Counted from the first letter of the stretch, positions 36,892 to 47,387 are shown. The stretch is 64,000 bases of DNA from JACVRX01 sp963831385 (GCA_963831385.1 CAWHPW010000017.1:62001-126000); one strand, 5' to 3'. The notes: generated by a model not told the origin, from the letters alone. Numbers and translations: made by a program.

Positions 36892-37806
36892 TCATGAGCC
36901 GACCGATTTGCGGTCGTCGGCAGCGCGTGCAAGTTGCGGTCCGTCGGGTCGTGCCCGCAGCACCACCCAGAGATGCCACCCCAGCCAGCGCTCTGCGGGA
37001 AGCTTCCGCACCGGCAGCGGAGGCGCGTGCATATAGCGAGAGAAGGACCGGATTAACTCGAATCGGGAGAACTCGTCGCGGACCTCTTGCAGAGAGTAAA
37101 CGCGTGCATAGGGATTGAGTGGACCATCGGTGTTGCGGTGGGTGAAGTTGTCAATCGCGAGGTACCGGCGGAGGCCCACGGCCGCCGCGTTACTTAAGTG
37201 CTCACGTAACATCGCTGAAGTCTGGACAGACCTGGTGTGCCGCAGCGGATATGCCAGACCGAGTGCAATTCGCCGCACCACCCGGATGCTTACCTGGTAG
37301 TTGAGCGATCTACGCGAATAGAGCATGGCAACCAAGGTGCCATTCGGTTTAAGAACGCGATGAATTTCGCTCTGCGCGGTATGGATGTCGGGGATGTGGT
37401 GGAGAACACCATGGCTGAAGACAACATCGAAAGCGTTGGTCGGCCATGGAATAGCGAGGGCGCTGCCTTGCCGCAGGTCATCATGCGGTAACTTGCGAAT
37501 CGCTAAGCGCCCGCCGACGCGGTCGACTGACTCCTGCGTGAGGTCCAACCCGGACCAATGCGCGCCACGCCGGATGATCTGCTCGGACTCGCTCCCCTGC
37601 CCGAGGCCGATCTCAAGCACTTTCTGGTCGGCCCACTCGATTTCGTCTAGACAGGCCGGGATGTGGCTCTCCTGACCGTAGCGCCAGGTATCGTACGCTT
37701 GAAAGAACCGTTCGTAATCGTCGGCGAACGCACCGTGTAGACCGCCGACTAGGTGATCGCCGCAGGGATGGGTACTCCAAAACAAACGAACGTCATTCTC
37801 ATCCAT
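36892..37806 (-). CDS. Class I SAM-dependent methyltransferase
   Basis: Intact 304-residue protein from ATG 37806. SAM-binding motif I is VLEIGLGQGSESEQII, then WSGLDLTQESVDRV, AFDVVFSHGVLHHIPD and the post-motif LKPNGTLVAMLYSRRSLNY. Small-molecule/sugar methyltransferase type. Its GC content is clearly below that of neighbours (for example cttacctggtagttgagcg), suggesting separate ancestry. Lies at the end of the leftward sugar cassette, 94 bp downstream of the RmlC-like gene. The 158 bp between it and the convergent beta-helix gene holds a short CxxC-encoding stretch, see findings. Confidence 0.85.
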   Translation of the reverse strand: MDENDVRLFWSTHPCGDHLVGGLHGAFADDYERFFQAYDTWRYGQESHIPACLDEIEWADQKVLEIGLGQGSESEQIIRRGAHWSGLDLTQESVDRVGGRLAIRKLPHDDLRQGSALAIPWPTNAFDVVFSHGVLHHIPDIHTAQSEIHRVLKPNGTLVAMLYSRRSLNYQVSIRVVRRIALGLAYPLRHTRSVQTSAMLREHLSNAAAVGLRRYLAIDNFTHRNTDGPLNPYARVYSLQEVRDEFSRFELIRSFSRYMHAPPLPVRKLPAERWLGWHLWVVLRARPDGPQLARAADDRKSVGS

Positions 37807-37900
37807 TGAGGACCAGCCGATCCTTACTCGTTCGCAGTTGCATTTAGGCGCTTTTCGAATACGTCGGCCACCGGCTTCGCACGGGCGTCTCTGTCAGATA

Positions 37901-38384
37901 TCAGCTTCGGTGGAAGGGGCCATGGGATCGAAAGTCGGGGTCATCGAAGGCGATCGTGACGTCTTCCGCGGATCGTGTGGGCGGTCGATTCGGTAGGCAA
38001 TGTCGGCGGGATCGGTGAGTGCCTGGAGACCTGGGCGCAGCCGGCGGGGATGTAGATCGACCGGCATTCGTCATCGCGCAGTCGAAACGACGCCTGTTGT
38101 AAGAAAGGTCGGCGACTGCGGCCGCAGGTCGACGACGACGTCAAAGATCTCGCCGTACGAGCATCGAACGAGTTTGGCTTCGCCGTCGCCTGCGCGCAGA
38201 TGTAGACCCGAATGACGCCTGGTGCGGACCGGGACATACTGTCCTGAGCGAATGCACCGAGATCGACACCATGATGTCGTGCGATGTCCGCGTCGAAGGT
38301 ACGGCTAAAATAGCCTCGGTTGTCACGGTGGGGCCAGGTACGAAGACCAGAAGTCCGGCAACGGAACGTCGTCAGAACATCCAC
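37901..38384 (-). CDS. RmlC-like nucleotide-sugar 3,5-epimerase (several frameshifts)
   Basis: Read across frames this gene gives VPLPDFWSSYLAP, HRDNRGYFSRTFDADIARHH, QDSMSRSAPGVIRG, HLRAGDGEAKLVRC, SYGEIFDVVVDLRPQSPTFL, CRSIYIPAGCAQ and EDVTIAFDDPDF, the order of dTDP-4-dehydrorhamnose 3,5-epimerase (cupin). At least four frame changes in ~160 codons, the densest in the window. Catalytic His is within RG-xHLRAG. Stop at 37901; the start is uncertain (ATG 38384 shown). Probably acts on a 4-keto sugar made by the cassette. Confidence 0.7.
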
Positions 38385-38467
38385 CGTGGCCTCCGGGTTG
38401 CCGGGTGTAAGTAATAGCCGGGGGTCAACTCCGCCAGCGCGAACCGATTGGGTAACCTGGCGCGACT

Positions 38468-39605
38468 ATGACTGCTGCCCACAGCTGTCGCTCGTGCCAT
38501 TCGGGAACCGTTGATCTGGCCCTGGATCTGGGCGAGGTTCCGGGGTCGGACATCTTTCCCGCCAATTGGCTCGCCAGGCCCTGATCCCCGTTGGCCACTC
38601 GAGCTGTACATGTGCCGGACTGCGCACTGGTCCAGCTCGGTTCTGCGGGCCCGGCCGCCATCGACGAACAGGGCGCCGTCGAGTCGGCGACCGCAATCGC
38701 GCATGCCCAGCGGGCAGTGCAGTCGATCATGCAGGAGGAGGGTCTCCGCGCTGGGACACGATCATCGAGATCGACAGTGGCCATGGTGGCTCGTGGCTGC
38801 CCGGCTTTGTCGAAGCCGGCCTGATCTCGCGCGAACTTGACTCGACGGCTGATCTCGTCGTCGACCTGCATGGCCTGATGCACGAGACCGACCTGGATGC
38901 GGCGGTGGCTGCGCACGCCGATCGGATCGCACCCGGCGGCCGACTGATCTGCGAGTTCTATTATCTTGGGTGCGCTGGTCGAGGACTCGCTCATCGACAC
39001 GATCGACACGGCCATTACAGCTATTTGTCGTTGATCTCGGCGACGCACGCATTCAGTCGGCATGGGTTGGTGGTATGTCACGCACAGCGGGTTCCGACAT
39101 TCGGGGGAAGCCTGCGCTTGATCGTCCGCAGGGCGCAGGACGATGCTGTTCCCGATACCGGTGTTCAGGAGCTCCTGCGAGCCGAGCGCGCCGCCAACCT
39201 TGACGATGTGGGGGCGCGTTGGGTGCCCTCGAAAAGTACGGCCATGCCGCTGCAAGCGCCTTCCGGGCGCTGCTGGTCGACGCGGCCGAGACCGGCACGT
39301 CCGTCGCAGGATACGGTGCACCGTCGAAAGCCGCGGTCCTGATGGCCCTTGCAGGCGTCGATGCAACCCTGCTTCCGTACACGGTGGACATGTCGCCGGC
39401 GAAATCGGGCTGCCGCATTCCTGGGGCCAATGTGCCGATCTGGCCGGTCGAGCAGCTGATCGACGACCAACCCGCAGTGGTCGTCGTGCTGACGTGGGAC
39501 ATCGCCGTAGAAGTGATCACGAACCTGCGTCGCTTGGCGGCCGACAGGGACTGGGATCCCCGATTCTGGGTGCCCCTGCCGAAACCTGGCTATGTCACGG
39601 CCTGA
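38468..39605 (+). CDS. NDP-hexose C-methyltransferase 1 (frameshifts)
   Basis: Only rightward gene in the sugar cassette. ATG 38468: N-terminal zinc-binding-type CRSCHSGTVDLALDLGEVPG, later CALVQL; methyltransferase core with weak motif DTIIEIDSGHGGSWLPGFV; then FYYLGALVEDSLID, HYSYLSLISATHAFSRHGLV and PTFGGSLRLIVRR; and the C-terminal domain SVAGYGAPSKAAVLMALAGV, DMSPAKSGCRIPGANVPIWP. This is the TylC3/CloU sugar 3-C-methyltransferase architecture. Motif I is unusual (no GxGxG), so activity is uncertain. Frame changes near 38570, 38615, 38760, 38970, 39215. Convergent with the aminotransferase. Confidence 0.77.
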
Positions 39606-39622
39606 GTCATATTGTTGGCCTG

Positions 39623-41001
39623 TCAGAGTCGCCTGGGGTTCGCTCGCTCACGCAACGCTGGCGCGACGGGTCGTCCGTGCAGGAGACCGTCGGTCGTCCC
39701 GGCCTCGAGCGCCTGTCGATAGATCTCGAGGGCCCCGACCACGGCGTCGACCGTCTGGTCGACATCGTCGTCGGTGTGCGCGGCGGAAATGACGAACGAC
39801 TGAGCCAGGACGCCGCGGTTCAGCAGTCCTGCAGGAACAGCGTGCGGATACTCCTGCGACGTTCCCGTCGGCGTCGCGGGTCACGAAGACCAGGCAGGAC
39901 GGGCGTCCCACGACCGACACAAAGTCCGCGAGACCGGCGTCGCGAGCGGCGGCGTTGACGGCCTCGGCGAGCTGCCGACCCTGCTGCTCCATGATGCCGA
40001 CGACGTCGCGCTCGCGGTATGCCTGGCGCACGGCCAGGTACGCGGCCAGTCCCGTCGTCTCCGGGCCGTGCGTGGTGGACAGCAGGAACGCCCGGGCGGC
40101 GTCGGTGTTCAGGCCGCCGAGCTCCATCAGCTCGCGCCGACCGGCGAGGGCGGAGATCGGCGAAGCCGTTGCCAAGCGCCTTGCCCCACGTCGACAGGTC
40201 GGGCGTGACGCCGTAGGACTGCTGGGCGCCGCCGACGGACCAGCGCATGCCGGTGATCATCTCGTCGAAGATCAGCACGAAGCCGTGCTGGTCGGCCAGT
40301 GCACGCAGGCCCTCCAGGAACCGGGCGCGGGCTCGGCCGGGGCGGTCGCGGCCTCCAGGATCAGGCAGGCGACTCGCCCGGGCCGGGCTCGAGCAGCGCG
40401 CGGACCGAGTCGAGGTCGTTGTAACGGAAGCCAACGGTGAGCGTCCGGTGCTCGGCCGGGATGCCGGCCGTCATCGGCGTGGTGGCGATGAACCAGTCGT
40501 CGGTGGAGAAGAACGGCTGGTCCCGCAGACGCCGACCAGACGGCGGCCGGTCGCGGCGCGCGCGAGCTTGACCGCCGCGGTGGTCGCGTCGGAGCCGTTC
40601 TTGGCGAACTTCACCATGTCGGCGCCGGGCACCTGCTCGAGGAACGTCTCGGCGGCCGCGAGCTCCAATGCGTCGGGCGGGTGAAGCTGATGCCGCCGGC
40701 GGCGGCCGACGCGACAGCCGCCACGACCGGGCCGTAGCCGTGGCCGAGGGTGACCGATCGCAGACCCATGCCGTACTCGACGTAGCAGTTGCCGTCGACG
40801 TCGTGCACCCTCGCGCCCTCCCCGCGCGCGATGATCGGCGCCATGTCCTCCGGGTACTGGTCGGAGCCGCGGGCGTAGGTGTGCGCACCGCCGGGCACCA
40901 GCGCGTGCAGCCGGCGCTGCGCCGCATTGGACTGGTCGAACGACGCGGCACCTCGTGGCGTCGGCTGGGATCAGCTGTGCCAAGCTCGCCGAGCTATCCA
41001 T
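39623..41001 (-). CDS. Glutamate-1-semialdehyde aminomutase-like class III aminotransferase (frameshifts)
   Basis: PLP enzyme of the aminotransferase class III group. ATG 41001 overlaps the PIG-L stop. Across frames: VPGGAHTYARGSDQYPEDM, YVEYGMGLRSVTLGHGYGPV, VKFAKNGSDATTAAVKLARA, QPFFSTDDWFIATTPM, LIFDEMITGMRWSVGG, STWGKALGNGFAISALAGRR with the PLP-binding Lys in WGKALGNG. The C-terminus runs to TGA at 39623. Most likely puts an amino group on a keto sugar or an aldehyde. Frame changes near 40895, 40680, 40525, 40370, 40155 and 39835. Confidence 0.83.
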
Positions 41002-41654
41002 CGTGTCTGCCTCCCCGAAGTGACAGCAGCGCCTTGGTCACGGCGAACCCCTCGGCGTATCGGCTCCTGCACTCGACTCCCCGTATCCGCATCAGTGACA
41101 GGAAGGTCTCGTCATCCCACCAGTCGCGGCCCGCCTGCGACGGGAAGCAGTCGTGGAGAAGTTCCACCTTGCGGCGGGCAATCTCGGGCTCGAGCGCCAC
41201 ATAGTGGCTCACTGCGGCGAGGTCGCCGTCCCACTTCGGGATCTCGTAGTGGAGCACCAGGGCATCGCGCCACACGGTCGGTGCGAGTTCTGCGATCAGA
41301 CGGTGGTCCTGATGGGCGTCGTCGGGACGCGGCGCGAACACCACGTCGGCGGTCATCGACTTGGACACCTGCTCCAAGGCTTCCTTGACCGCGCCCCAGT
41401 GGGTGGGCAGGAACCCGTCGCGGAGGCCCATGACGTGCACGTCGACATCCGCACCAGGCAGGAAGCGCGGCGTCGACTTGACCGCCTCGTCGTGCCGGCT
41501 TCCGGAGCCGGTCGCAACGGCGACGACCGCACGGACGTCCCTCGACTCCGCAAGGGTGAGCAAGGTCCCGCCACAGCCGATCTCGATGTCGTCCGGGTGT
41601 GCGCCGAGACAGACGATCCGCAAGCGGGCCGGACGGCAGCTGGAGCGTGATCAC
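40994..41654 (-). CDS. PIG-L family deacetylase (frameshift near the start)
   Basis: Zinc-dependent N-deacetylase family (LmbE/PIG-L). Motifs: LGAHPDDIEIGCGGTLL (His-x2-Asp-Asp), PRPDDAHQDHRLIAEL (the second metal ligands) and the rest of a ~210-residue domain. The continuous frame starts at TTG 41623, but the cassette pattern suggests GTG 41654 (VITLQLPSGPL) with one missing base near 41622; that GTG directly follows the cytidylyltransferase stop. Removes an acetyl from an N-acetylated sugar or intermediate. Stop overlaps the aminotransferase ATG by 8 nt. Confidence 0.87.
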
Positions 41655-42496
41655 CTAGCGGCTTCCGTTGATGTCGGGGACGTCGAGTGCGGTGATTCTG
41701 CGACCAGCTGTTGGCGAATGGTCTTGCCAGACCGCCCATGGGCTCTGACCGGTGCGGTAGAGATCCTCCAGCCACGACCGCTCTTTCAGGGTGTCCATGG
41801 CGGCCCAGAAGCCGTCGTAGGGGATGGCGAGCATGCGACCGTCTTCGGCGGCGCGTACACACGCGTTCATGACCAGGTCCTCGCCCTCGTTCAGGTACTC
41901 GAAGATGTCCTGCTTGAGCACGAAGTAGCCGCCGTTGATCCGCATGTTCATCTCGGCGGCCGGAGTGAATGCGGTGATCCGTGAGTCGCTGTTGATGTCG
42001 ACGACGTGGAAGGAGTCCTGCGGCGGCACGGCGAGCAGACTGCCGGCCACGTCGCTGGCGGCCACCTCGTCGATGATGTCGTTGAGCGGGCGCATCGGTC
42101 AGCACGTCGCCGTAGTTCGCCAGGAAGATCTCGTCGTCGTCGAGGTATTGCCGCACCCGCCGCAACCGCTCACCGATGGCGGTGTCGATGCCGGTGTCGA
42201 TGAAGGTGATGCTCCACTCGCTGATGTCGCTGCTGAGCAGCTCGACGTGTTCGCCGCCCTTGGTCAGGACGAAGTCGTTGGAGTGCGGTCTCGTGGTAGT
42301 TCAGGAAGTAGTCCTTGACTGCGCGCGCGCCGTACCCCAGGCAGAGGATGAAATCGGTGTGCCCGAAGTGGGCGTAATAGCGCATGACGTGCCAGAGCAC
42401 GGGCCGATGCCCGATCGGCATCATCGGCTTCGGCGCGGAATCGTCGCTCGAGCGCATGCGCAGGCCCAGGCCGCCGCAGAAGAGCACTACCTTCAT
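41655..42496 (-). CDS. rfbF: Glucose-1-phosphate cytidylyltransferase-like nucleotidyltransferase (frameshifts)
   Basis: Makes CDP-glucose from glucose-1-phosphate and CTP, the first step to CDP-linked dideoxy and branched sugars. ATG 42496: VVLFCGGLGLRMRSSDDSAP with KPMMPIG is the nucleotidyltransferase signature, then YYAHFGHTDFILCLGYGA. Downstream in other frames: ITFIDTGIDTAIGERLRRV, NYGDVLTDAP, NMRINGGYFVLKQDIFEYL, ILAIPYDGFWAAMDTLKERS. Frame changes near 42290 and 42097. The symbol rfbF is used by family resemblance only. Stop 41655; ATGA overlap with the upstream C-methyltransferase (42493-42496). Confidence 0.85.
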
Positions 42497-43749
42497 GAGT
42501 TCTCCCCCAGACCGATCAAAAAACCTCGAGCGATGGGCAGCGGCACGACCAGCTGCCCGCCCCACTCGCGAACATAGGCAAGTTGCGCTGAGATCTCCGC
42601 CTTGAGGTTCCACGGCAGAATCAGCACGTAGTCGGGCCGTTCCTCGGCAAGCCGCTCGACCGGATGGATCGGGATGTGCGTACCGGGCAGGAACTTGCCA
42701 TGCTTGAACGGGTTGCGGTCGACGGTGAACGCGAGCAGGTCGGATCGAACGCCGGCGTGGTTGAGCAGCGTGTTCCCCTTGCCAGGGGCGCCGTAGCCGG
42801 CGACCCGAGCGCCTTCTCGAGAACGCTGCACGAGGAAGTCGACGAGATCGTTGCGCGCACTGGCGACCTCGCCGGCGAAGCCCGCGTGCCCAGCCAGCGT
42901 ATTCAGACCAGCTGCCGCTTCGGCGGCAAGCACGCTCCGCAACAGCGGTGCTCGGTTCCTGCCCGGCCTCGATCGGCGTCGACCAGGTTCGCAGCGACCC
43001 ACCGTGCGTCGGGAGCTCTTCGACGTCGACCACACTGAGCCCGGCCGCGGCCAGCACCCGCTGTGTCGTCAAGAGCGACAAGTAGGAGAAGTGCTCGTGG
43101 TAGATCGTGTCGTACAGTCGGCCGTCGATCAGTCGCTGCAGGTGAGGGATCTCGATGCTGACGTATCCGTCATCGGCGACCAGTGCCCGTAACCCCCTGG
43201 CGAAGTCCACGATGTCCGGGCACATGGGCGAAGACATTGTTGGCGACCACCAGGTCGGCCGGGCCGTGCTCACTGGCGATCTTGCTGCCGACCTCCTCGC
43301 CGAGGAACAGCACTTCGGTGGGAATCCCCCGGTCCACCGCAACCTCGGCGACATTGCCTGCCGGCTCGATACCGAGGGCGCGGATTCCCCGCTCGACGAC
43401 GTGCTGGAGCAGGTAACCGTCGTTACTGGCCACCTCGACGACGAACGAGTCACTCGTCAAGCCCGAGCCGGCTGACCGCCAGGTCGACGAAACGGCGCGC
43501 GTGGGCGACCCACGAGTCGCTGTACGACGAGAAGTAGGCGTAGTGACTGAAGATGTCCTCGGCCGGGATGTACGCCGGTAGCTGGACGAGCAGGCATTCG
43601 GAACACACCCGGACGTGCAGGGGATAGAACATCTCGCCCTGGTCGAGCTGCTCGGCCGTGAGGTAGCTCTCGCACGGCGGCGACATGCCGAGGTCGACGA
43701 ACGTGTGTGTGAGCTCGGTCGAGCACAGGCGGCACCGCGGCGTGATCAT
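42493..43749 (-). CDS. NDP-hexose C-methyltransferase 2 (frameshifts)
   Basis: ATG 43749: ITPRCRLCSTELTHTFVDLG and VCSECLLVQLPAYIPAEDIF, a four-Cys zinc site of the NDP-hexose C-methyltransferase family, then a SAM core (VVEVASNDGYLLQHVVERG, GIEPAGNVAEVAVDRGI, ADLVVANNVFAHVPG), HEHFSYLSLLTTQRVLAAAG (conserved catalytic His region) and the C-terminal AGYGAPGKGNTLLNHAGV, NPFKHGKFLPGTHIPI. Frame changes near 43455, 43215 and 42950. Catalyses C-3 methylation of a 4-keto-2,6-dideoxy-type sugar. ATGA overlaps at both ends. Confidence 0.87.
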
Positions 43750-44800
43750 TGCGTGCTCACGGATGCGGCTGGTGTGGCGTGCATGCGCAGCTCGTCGTCG
43801 AGCCGACCGGCCTTGATGAGCTCGCCGGATCCTGGCCAGCCGGACATAGCGCGGGCCTTCGAAGTCTTCGCTGGAAAGGCCGAACCGTCGCATGTCCCTG
43901 GCGAGCTCGTCGATCCCGTCCGCGACGGTCCATCTCGGTTTGAAGGTGGGGAGGACTCTGCTGATCTTGGTGAAGTCCACTCGATAGTCACGCTTGTCCG
44001 GGCCGGCGCCAGCAGCAAAGGTGACCGGTGCATCGAGTGCTCTTGGCGACCAGCGTGGCGATGTCGCGAATCTGGACGACGTCCTCGTCGCGGCCGACAT
44101 TGAACGCCTGATTGTGCACATCGTCGCGCGGGGCCTCGAGAACAGCGAGGAACGCGCGTCCGATGTCCTCGGCATGCACCAGCGGTCGCCACGGGCTGCC
44201 GTCGCTCTGCAGCCGAACCTCGCCGCGGGTAAATGCGATGCCGGTGAGGTTGTTGACGACGATGTCGGCGCGCAGTCGGGGGGAGGATCCGTACGCCGTC
44301 GCGTTTCTCAGATAGGTCGGACTGAAGTCGTCGTCGGCCAGCTCCGAAAGCCCAGCCTCGGCCAGCACCTTGCTCTCGCCATACGGTGTCACCGGGTTGA
44401 ACGGCGCGTCCTCGGCGCACGGCGCCTCGGTCGTTGCGGCTCCGTAGAGCGAGCAGGACGACGAGAACACATACCTCGAGACACCGGCGGCCTTCGCCAC
44501 CCGGCCCAGGTGAATCGCCCCGTCGGCGTTCACTGAATAGGTCGTCTTGGGGTTCAAGTCACCGACCGGGTCGTTGGAGATCGCCGCAAGGTTGACGACT
44601 GCGTCCAGGCCGACGAGCTCATCGGGGTGAACATCGCGGATGTCGCCGGTGCGCTGCTCGTAGTCCGACGGCGGCACTCCGAAGTCGCAGCCGTCATACC
44701 AGCCCGCGTCGAGTCCGACGACTTCATGACCGGCTCGTTGGAGAAACGGGACGATCACGGCGCCGAGATAGCCGCGATCACCCGCAACAAGAACACGCAT
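43746..44800 (-). CDS. NAD-dependent epimerase/dehydratase (frameshifts near the end)
   Basis: Extended SDR enzyme from ATG 44800: MRVLVAGDRGYLGAVIVPFL (NAD motif), VVNLAAISNDPVGDL, YVFSSSCSLYGAA (Ser) and TPYGESKVLAEAG (YxxxK). About 350 residues, ending in ELIKAGRLDDELRMHATPAA before the TGA at 43746; the end is frameshifted near 44035 and 43830. It heads the leftward cassette, so it probably acts early on the CDP- or dTDP-sugar. The 213-bp region to 45013 is a bidirectional promoter space, with TCTGGGGGGCC and GGCGGGGGGCC runs just before the start. Confidence 0.86.
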
Positions 44801-45013
44801 TGGCCCCCCGCCAAGTAGAACTGGTACCGGCCCCCCAGACCAGATCGCTCGGTGACGAGGGTAACCGGTGTGGTCGGATCCGTCGATACAGGGGTCCGAC
44901 TTCGGGAGCTCGGGCGCACCCGCACGTGGCGCTCTGCGCTGGTCAGTTTCACACCGGGACACGCCCCGCGAACGTTTTTTCTGAGGACATGGCAAACCGT
45001 TGCGACGGCAACG

Positions 45014-45092
45014 TATAGTCCCAGTCCTGATAGACCCGCCGGGGCTGGGAACCCGCGGCGGGTTGGGGGGTTGCAGGGCCTTGGGGGGAACC
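45014..45092 (+). promoter_or_regulatory. Promoter, hairpin and G-quadruplex-like leader of the sugar transferase
   Basis: -10-like TATAGT (45014-45019) is followed at once by CCCAGT. ACCCGCC (45034-45040) pairs with GGCGGGT (45057-45063), a 7-bp stem. From 45060 to 45088 the strand has four G-tracts (3, 6, 3, 6 Gs) spaced by 2, 5 and 4 nt, a canonical quadruplex pattern in the transcript. It ends 4 nt before ATG 45093, so folding could hide the ribosome site. The shared CCTTGGGGGG-type run is described in the findings. Confidence 0.55.
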
Positions 45093-46625
45093 ATGGCGGT
45101 GGTCGGCCACGACCGGATGAGCCGAACGCACGCGACGCCGGATGGGTCTGTCGCGGTTTGCTCGGCCTCGGAGCGTCGTTCGCGACGGGGCGAAAGCCAC
45201 GCGTTCACGTGCCGCGGTGGCTCGTCGCAGCGGTCATCGCCGGCGACACGGTTGCCGTCGTCGTGGCGTTGACTGCCAGCCAGCTCATCTTTCCCACGAC
45301 GACATCCCATGGCGGTCCTGTTCGGGCCGTCCGGGGCGGCGTTGGCGTGGCCGGTTCTTGCTCGCCGCACTCGGCTGCTACACCAAGGCGGGCATGGCCG
45401 CTCGTGACACTCAGCGACTCATCGGCCGGGCCGTGATCATGCTGGTCGCGTTGTTCGCCGTCGTGTCGGCTGTCCTCGAGCGAGAGGTCGCGCTGACCAC
45501 CGTCGTCGTCGTGGCGCCGCTCGTGTTCGCGATCTCGATTGCTACGCGGCGGGCAGTAGCTCTGCGGCTGCGGCACCTACGGCGAGCCGGCATTGCGGTG
45601 CGGCGGGTTGTCGCCGTCGGTGCGGGCGAGGCGATCACCGAGCTGGTCGACCAGCTCGCCCGAGTGACTGATCACCCGATGGTGGTCGTAGGGGCGTGCA
45701 AAGAGGGCGGCCTTCTCGTCGAGGACATCCCGGTGGTGGCGGAGATCCGGAGCGATCCCGCTTCGGATGGCGAAGGTCTGCGCGGTGGCGTGATGGTGGA
45801 CACCGTGCTCGCTGCCGCCCAACGGCTGGGCGCCGACACCGTCTGCGTCGTCGGTGCGTCGCTGTTCTCCGGTGACCGCTTGCGTGCGCTGTCGTGGGCG
45901 CTGCGTGACCGTGGGCTGGAGCTGGTCACCGCGCCGGGGCTGGTCGACATCGCCTCGCGCCGGGTGGAGTTCGACCGGGCTGGGATCGTCACCTTGCTGC
46001 ATTTGCGTTCCGTCCCGCGTGGCGGTCCACGGCGGTTCGCCAAGGCTGTTTTCGATCGGGTTGCGGCGGCGTTCCTCCTGGTCGTGCTGGCGATCCCGAT
46101 GTTCGCGATCGGGCTGGTCATCCGCGCCACGAGCCCTGGTCCGGCGCTGTACCGGCACACACGCATCGGCGCAGGCGGGCGCCCGTTCACGATGCTCAAG
46201 TTCCGCACCATGGTCGCCAACGCTGACGACCTCCTCGGCGAGCTCGTCGGTGCGAACGAAAACGACGGGATGATGTTCAAGCTCCACAACGACCCGCGGG
46301 TGACCCGGATCGGTCATCTGTTGCGCAGGTCGTCACTGGACGAGCTGCCGCAGCTCATCAACGTCCTGCTGGGTCAGATGTCGTTGGTCGGCCCGCGCCC
46401 ACCGCTGCCGAACGAGGTCGAGGAATACGAGGCCTTGGAGCATCGCCGGCTACTCGTCGACCCGGCATGACCGGGCTGTGGCAGGTCAGTGGCCGGTCCA
46501 CGCTCAACTGGGACGAGACGCTGCGTCTCGATCTCCGCTACGTCGACAACTGGACGTTCTTGACCGACCTTCGCCTGCTGTGGCAGACCGTGAGCGTCGT
46601 GATCCGGGGCACGGGCGCATACTGA
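45093..46625 (+). CDS. Initiating undecaprenyl-phosphate sugar-1-phosphate transferase (frameshifts)
   Basis: Polyprenyl glycosylphosphotransferase, starts repeat-unit synthesis on the carrier lipid. ATG 45093; N-terminal membrane region with helices (WLVAAVIAGDTVAVVVALTA, LFGPSGAALAWPVLLAALG, AVIMLVALFAVVSAVL, TVVVVAPLVFAISIA), a CoA-binding-like domain (VVAVGAGEAITELVDQLAR), another helix (VAAAFLLVVLAIPMFAIGLV), and the bacterial sugar transferase domain: GRPFTMLKFRTMV, LHNDPRVTRIGHLLRRSSLD, ELPQLINVLLGQMSLVGPRP, then MTGLWQVSGRSTLNWDE. Frame changes near 45165, 45310, 45365 and 46470. Last gene of the polysaccharide block; cysQ follows 6 bp later. Confidence 0.88.
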
Positions 46626-46631
46626 CGCTTC

Positions 46632-47387
46632 GTGGATCAGCTCACCGACGCCGCCCTGGCCAGCCGCCTCGCGTCCGAGGCAGGCGCGCTGCTCGCGCGG
46701 CTGCGGGACGCGCCGTCGTGGAATGACGCGGATCTGACGGAGTTGCGTGACGCGGGCGACCGCGCTGCGCACCGCTTCCTGGCCGACCAACTGGCGGAGG
46801 CCAGACCCGGCGACGAAGTACTGAGCGAGGAGGCGGCCGACGGGCCACGCCGACTGACGGCGGACCGGGTCTGGATCGTCGATCCACTCGACGGCACGCG
46901 CGAGTTCGCGGAGGGCCGATCGGACTGGGCCGTGCACGTGGCGCTGTGGTGCGAGGGCGAACTCGCGGCCGGCGCGGTCGCGCTGCCCGCCATCGGAACG
47001 GTGCTGTCCACCGCCGAACCGCCGTCACGCCCGGTCGCCGACGCGAACGGCCTGCGGATCGCCGTCAGCCGCACCCGAGCGCCGGCGCTGGCCACGCGGC
47101 TCGCGGACCGGCTCGGCGCCGAGCTGGTTCCGATGGGCTCAGCCGGCTACAAGGTCGCTGCCGTCGTGCTCGGTGAGGTCGACGCCTACGTCCACGCCGG
47201 CGGACAGTACGAATGGGACTCTGCTGCGCCGGTGGCGGTCGCGCGTGCCGCCGGTCTGCACACCAGCCGGGTGGACGGATCCCCCCTGCAGTACAACCAA
47301 CCCGAGCCCTACCTGCCAGACTTGCTCGTCTGCCGACAGGAGCTCGCCGAGGCGCTCCTCACTGCCATCCGTGAGAACGACTCCTAG
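46632..47387 (+). CDS. cysQ: 3'(2'),5'-bisphosphate nucleotidase (PAP phosphatase)
   Basis: Inositol-monophosphatase family enzyme that removes PAP/PAPS 3'-phosphate. Intact, 251 residues from GTG 46632. Motifs: VLSEEAADGPRRLTADRVW with WIVDPLDGTREFAEG (metal site DPLDGT) and the C-terminal YEWDSAAPVAVARAAGLHTS (WDxAAP). PAP is the by-product of PAPS-dependent reactions, and this gene lies 10 bp before cysD. The 6-bp gap to the sugar transferase places it in the same direction of transcription. Confidence 0.93.
   Translation: MDQLTDAALASRLASEAGALLARLRDAPSWNDADLTELRDAGDRAAHRFLADQLAEARPGDEVLSEEAADGPRRLTADRVWIVDPLDGTREFAEGRSDWAVHVALWCEGELAAGAVALPAIGTVLSTAEPPSRPVADANGLRIAVSRTRAPALATRLADRLGAELVPMGSAGYKVAAVVLGEVDAYVHAGGQYEWDSAAPVAVARAAGLHTSRVDGSPLQYNQPEPYLPDLLVCRQELAEALLTAIRENDS

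Noticed and set aside
44974..44980. T run after CGAACG as an intrinsic terminator
   Set aside because: No convincing GC hairpin directly in front of it, and it sits between divergent genes where a terminator is not needed.
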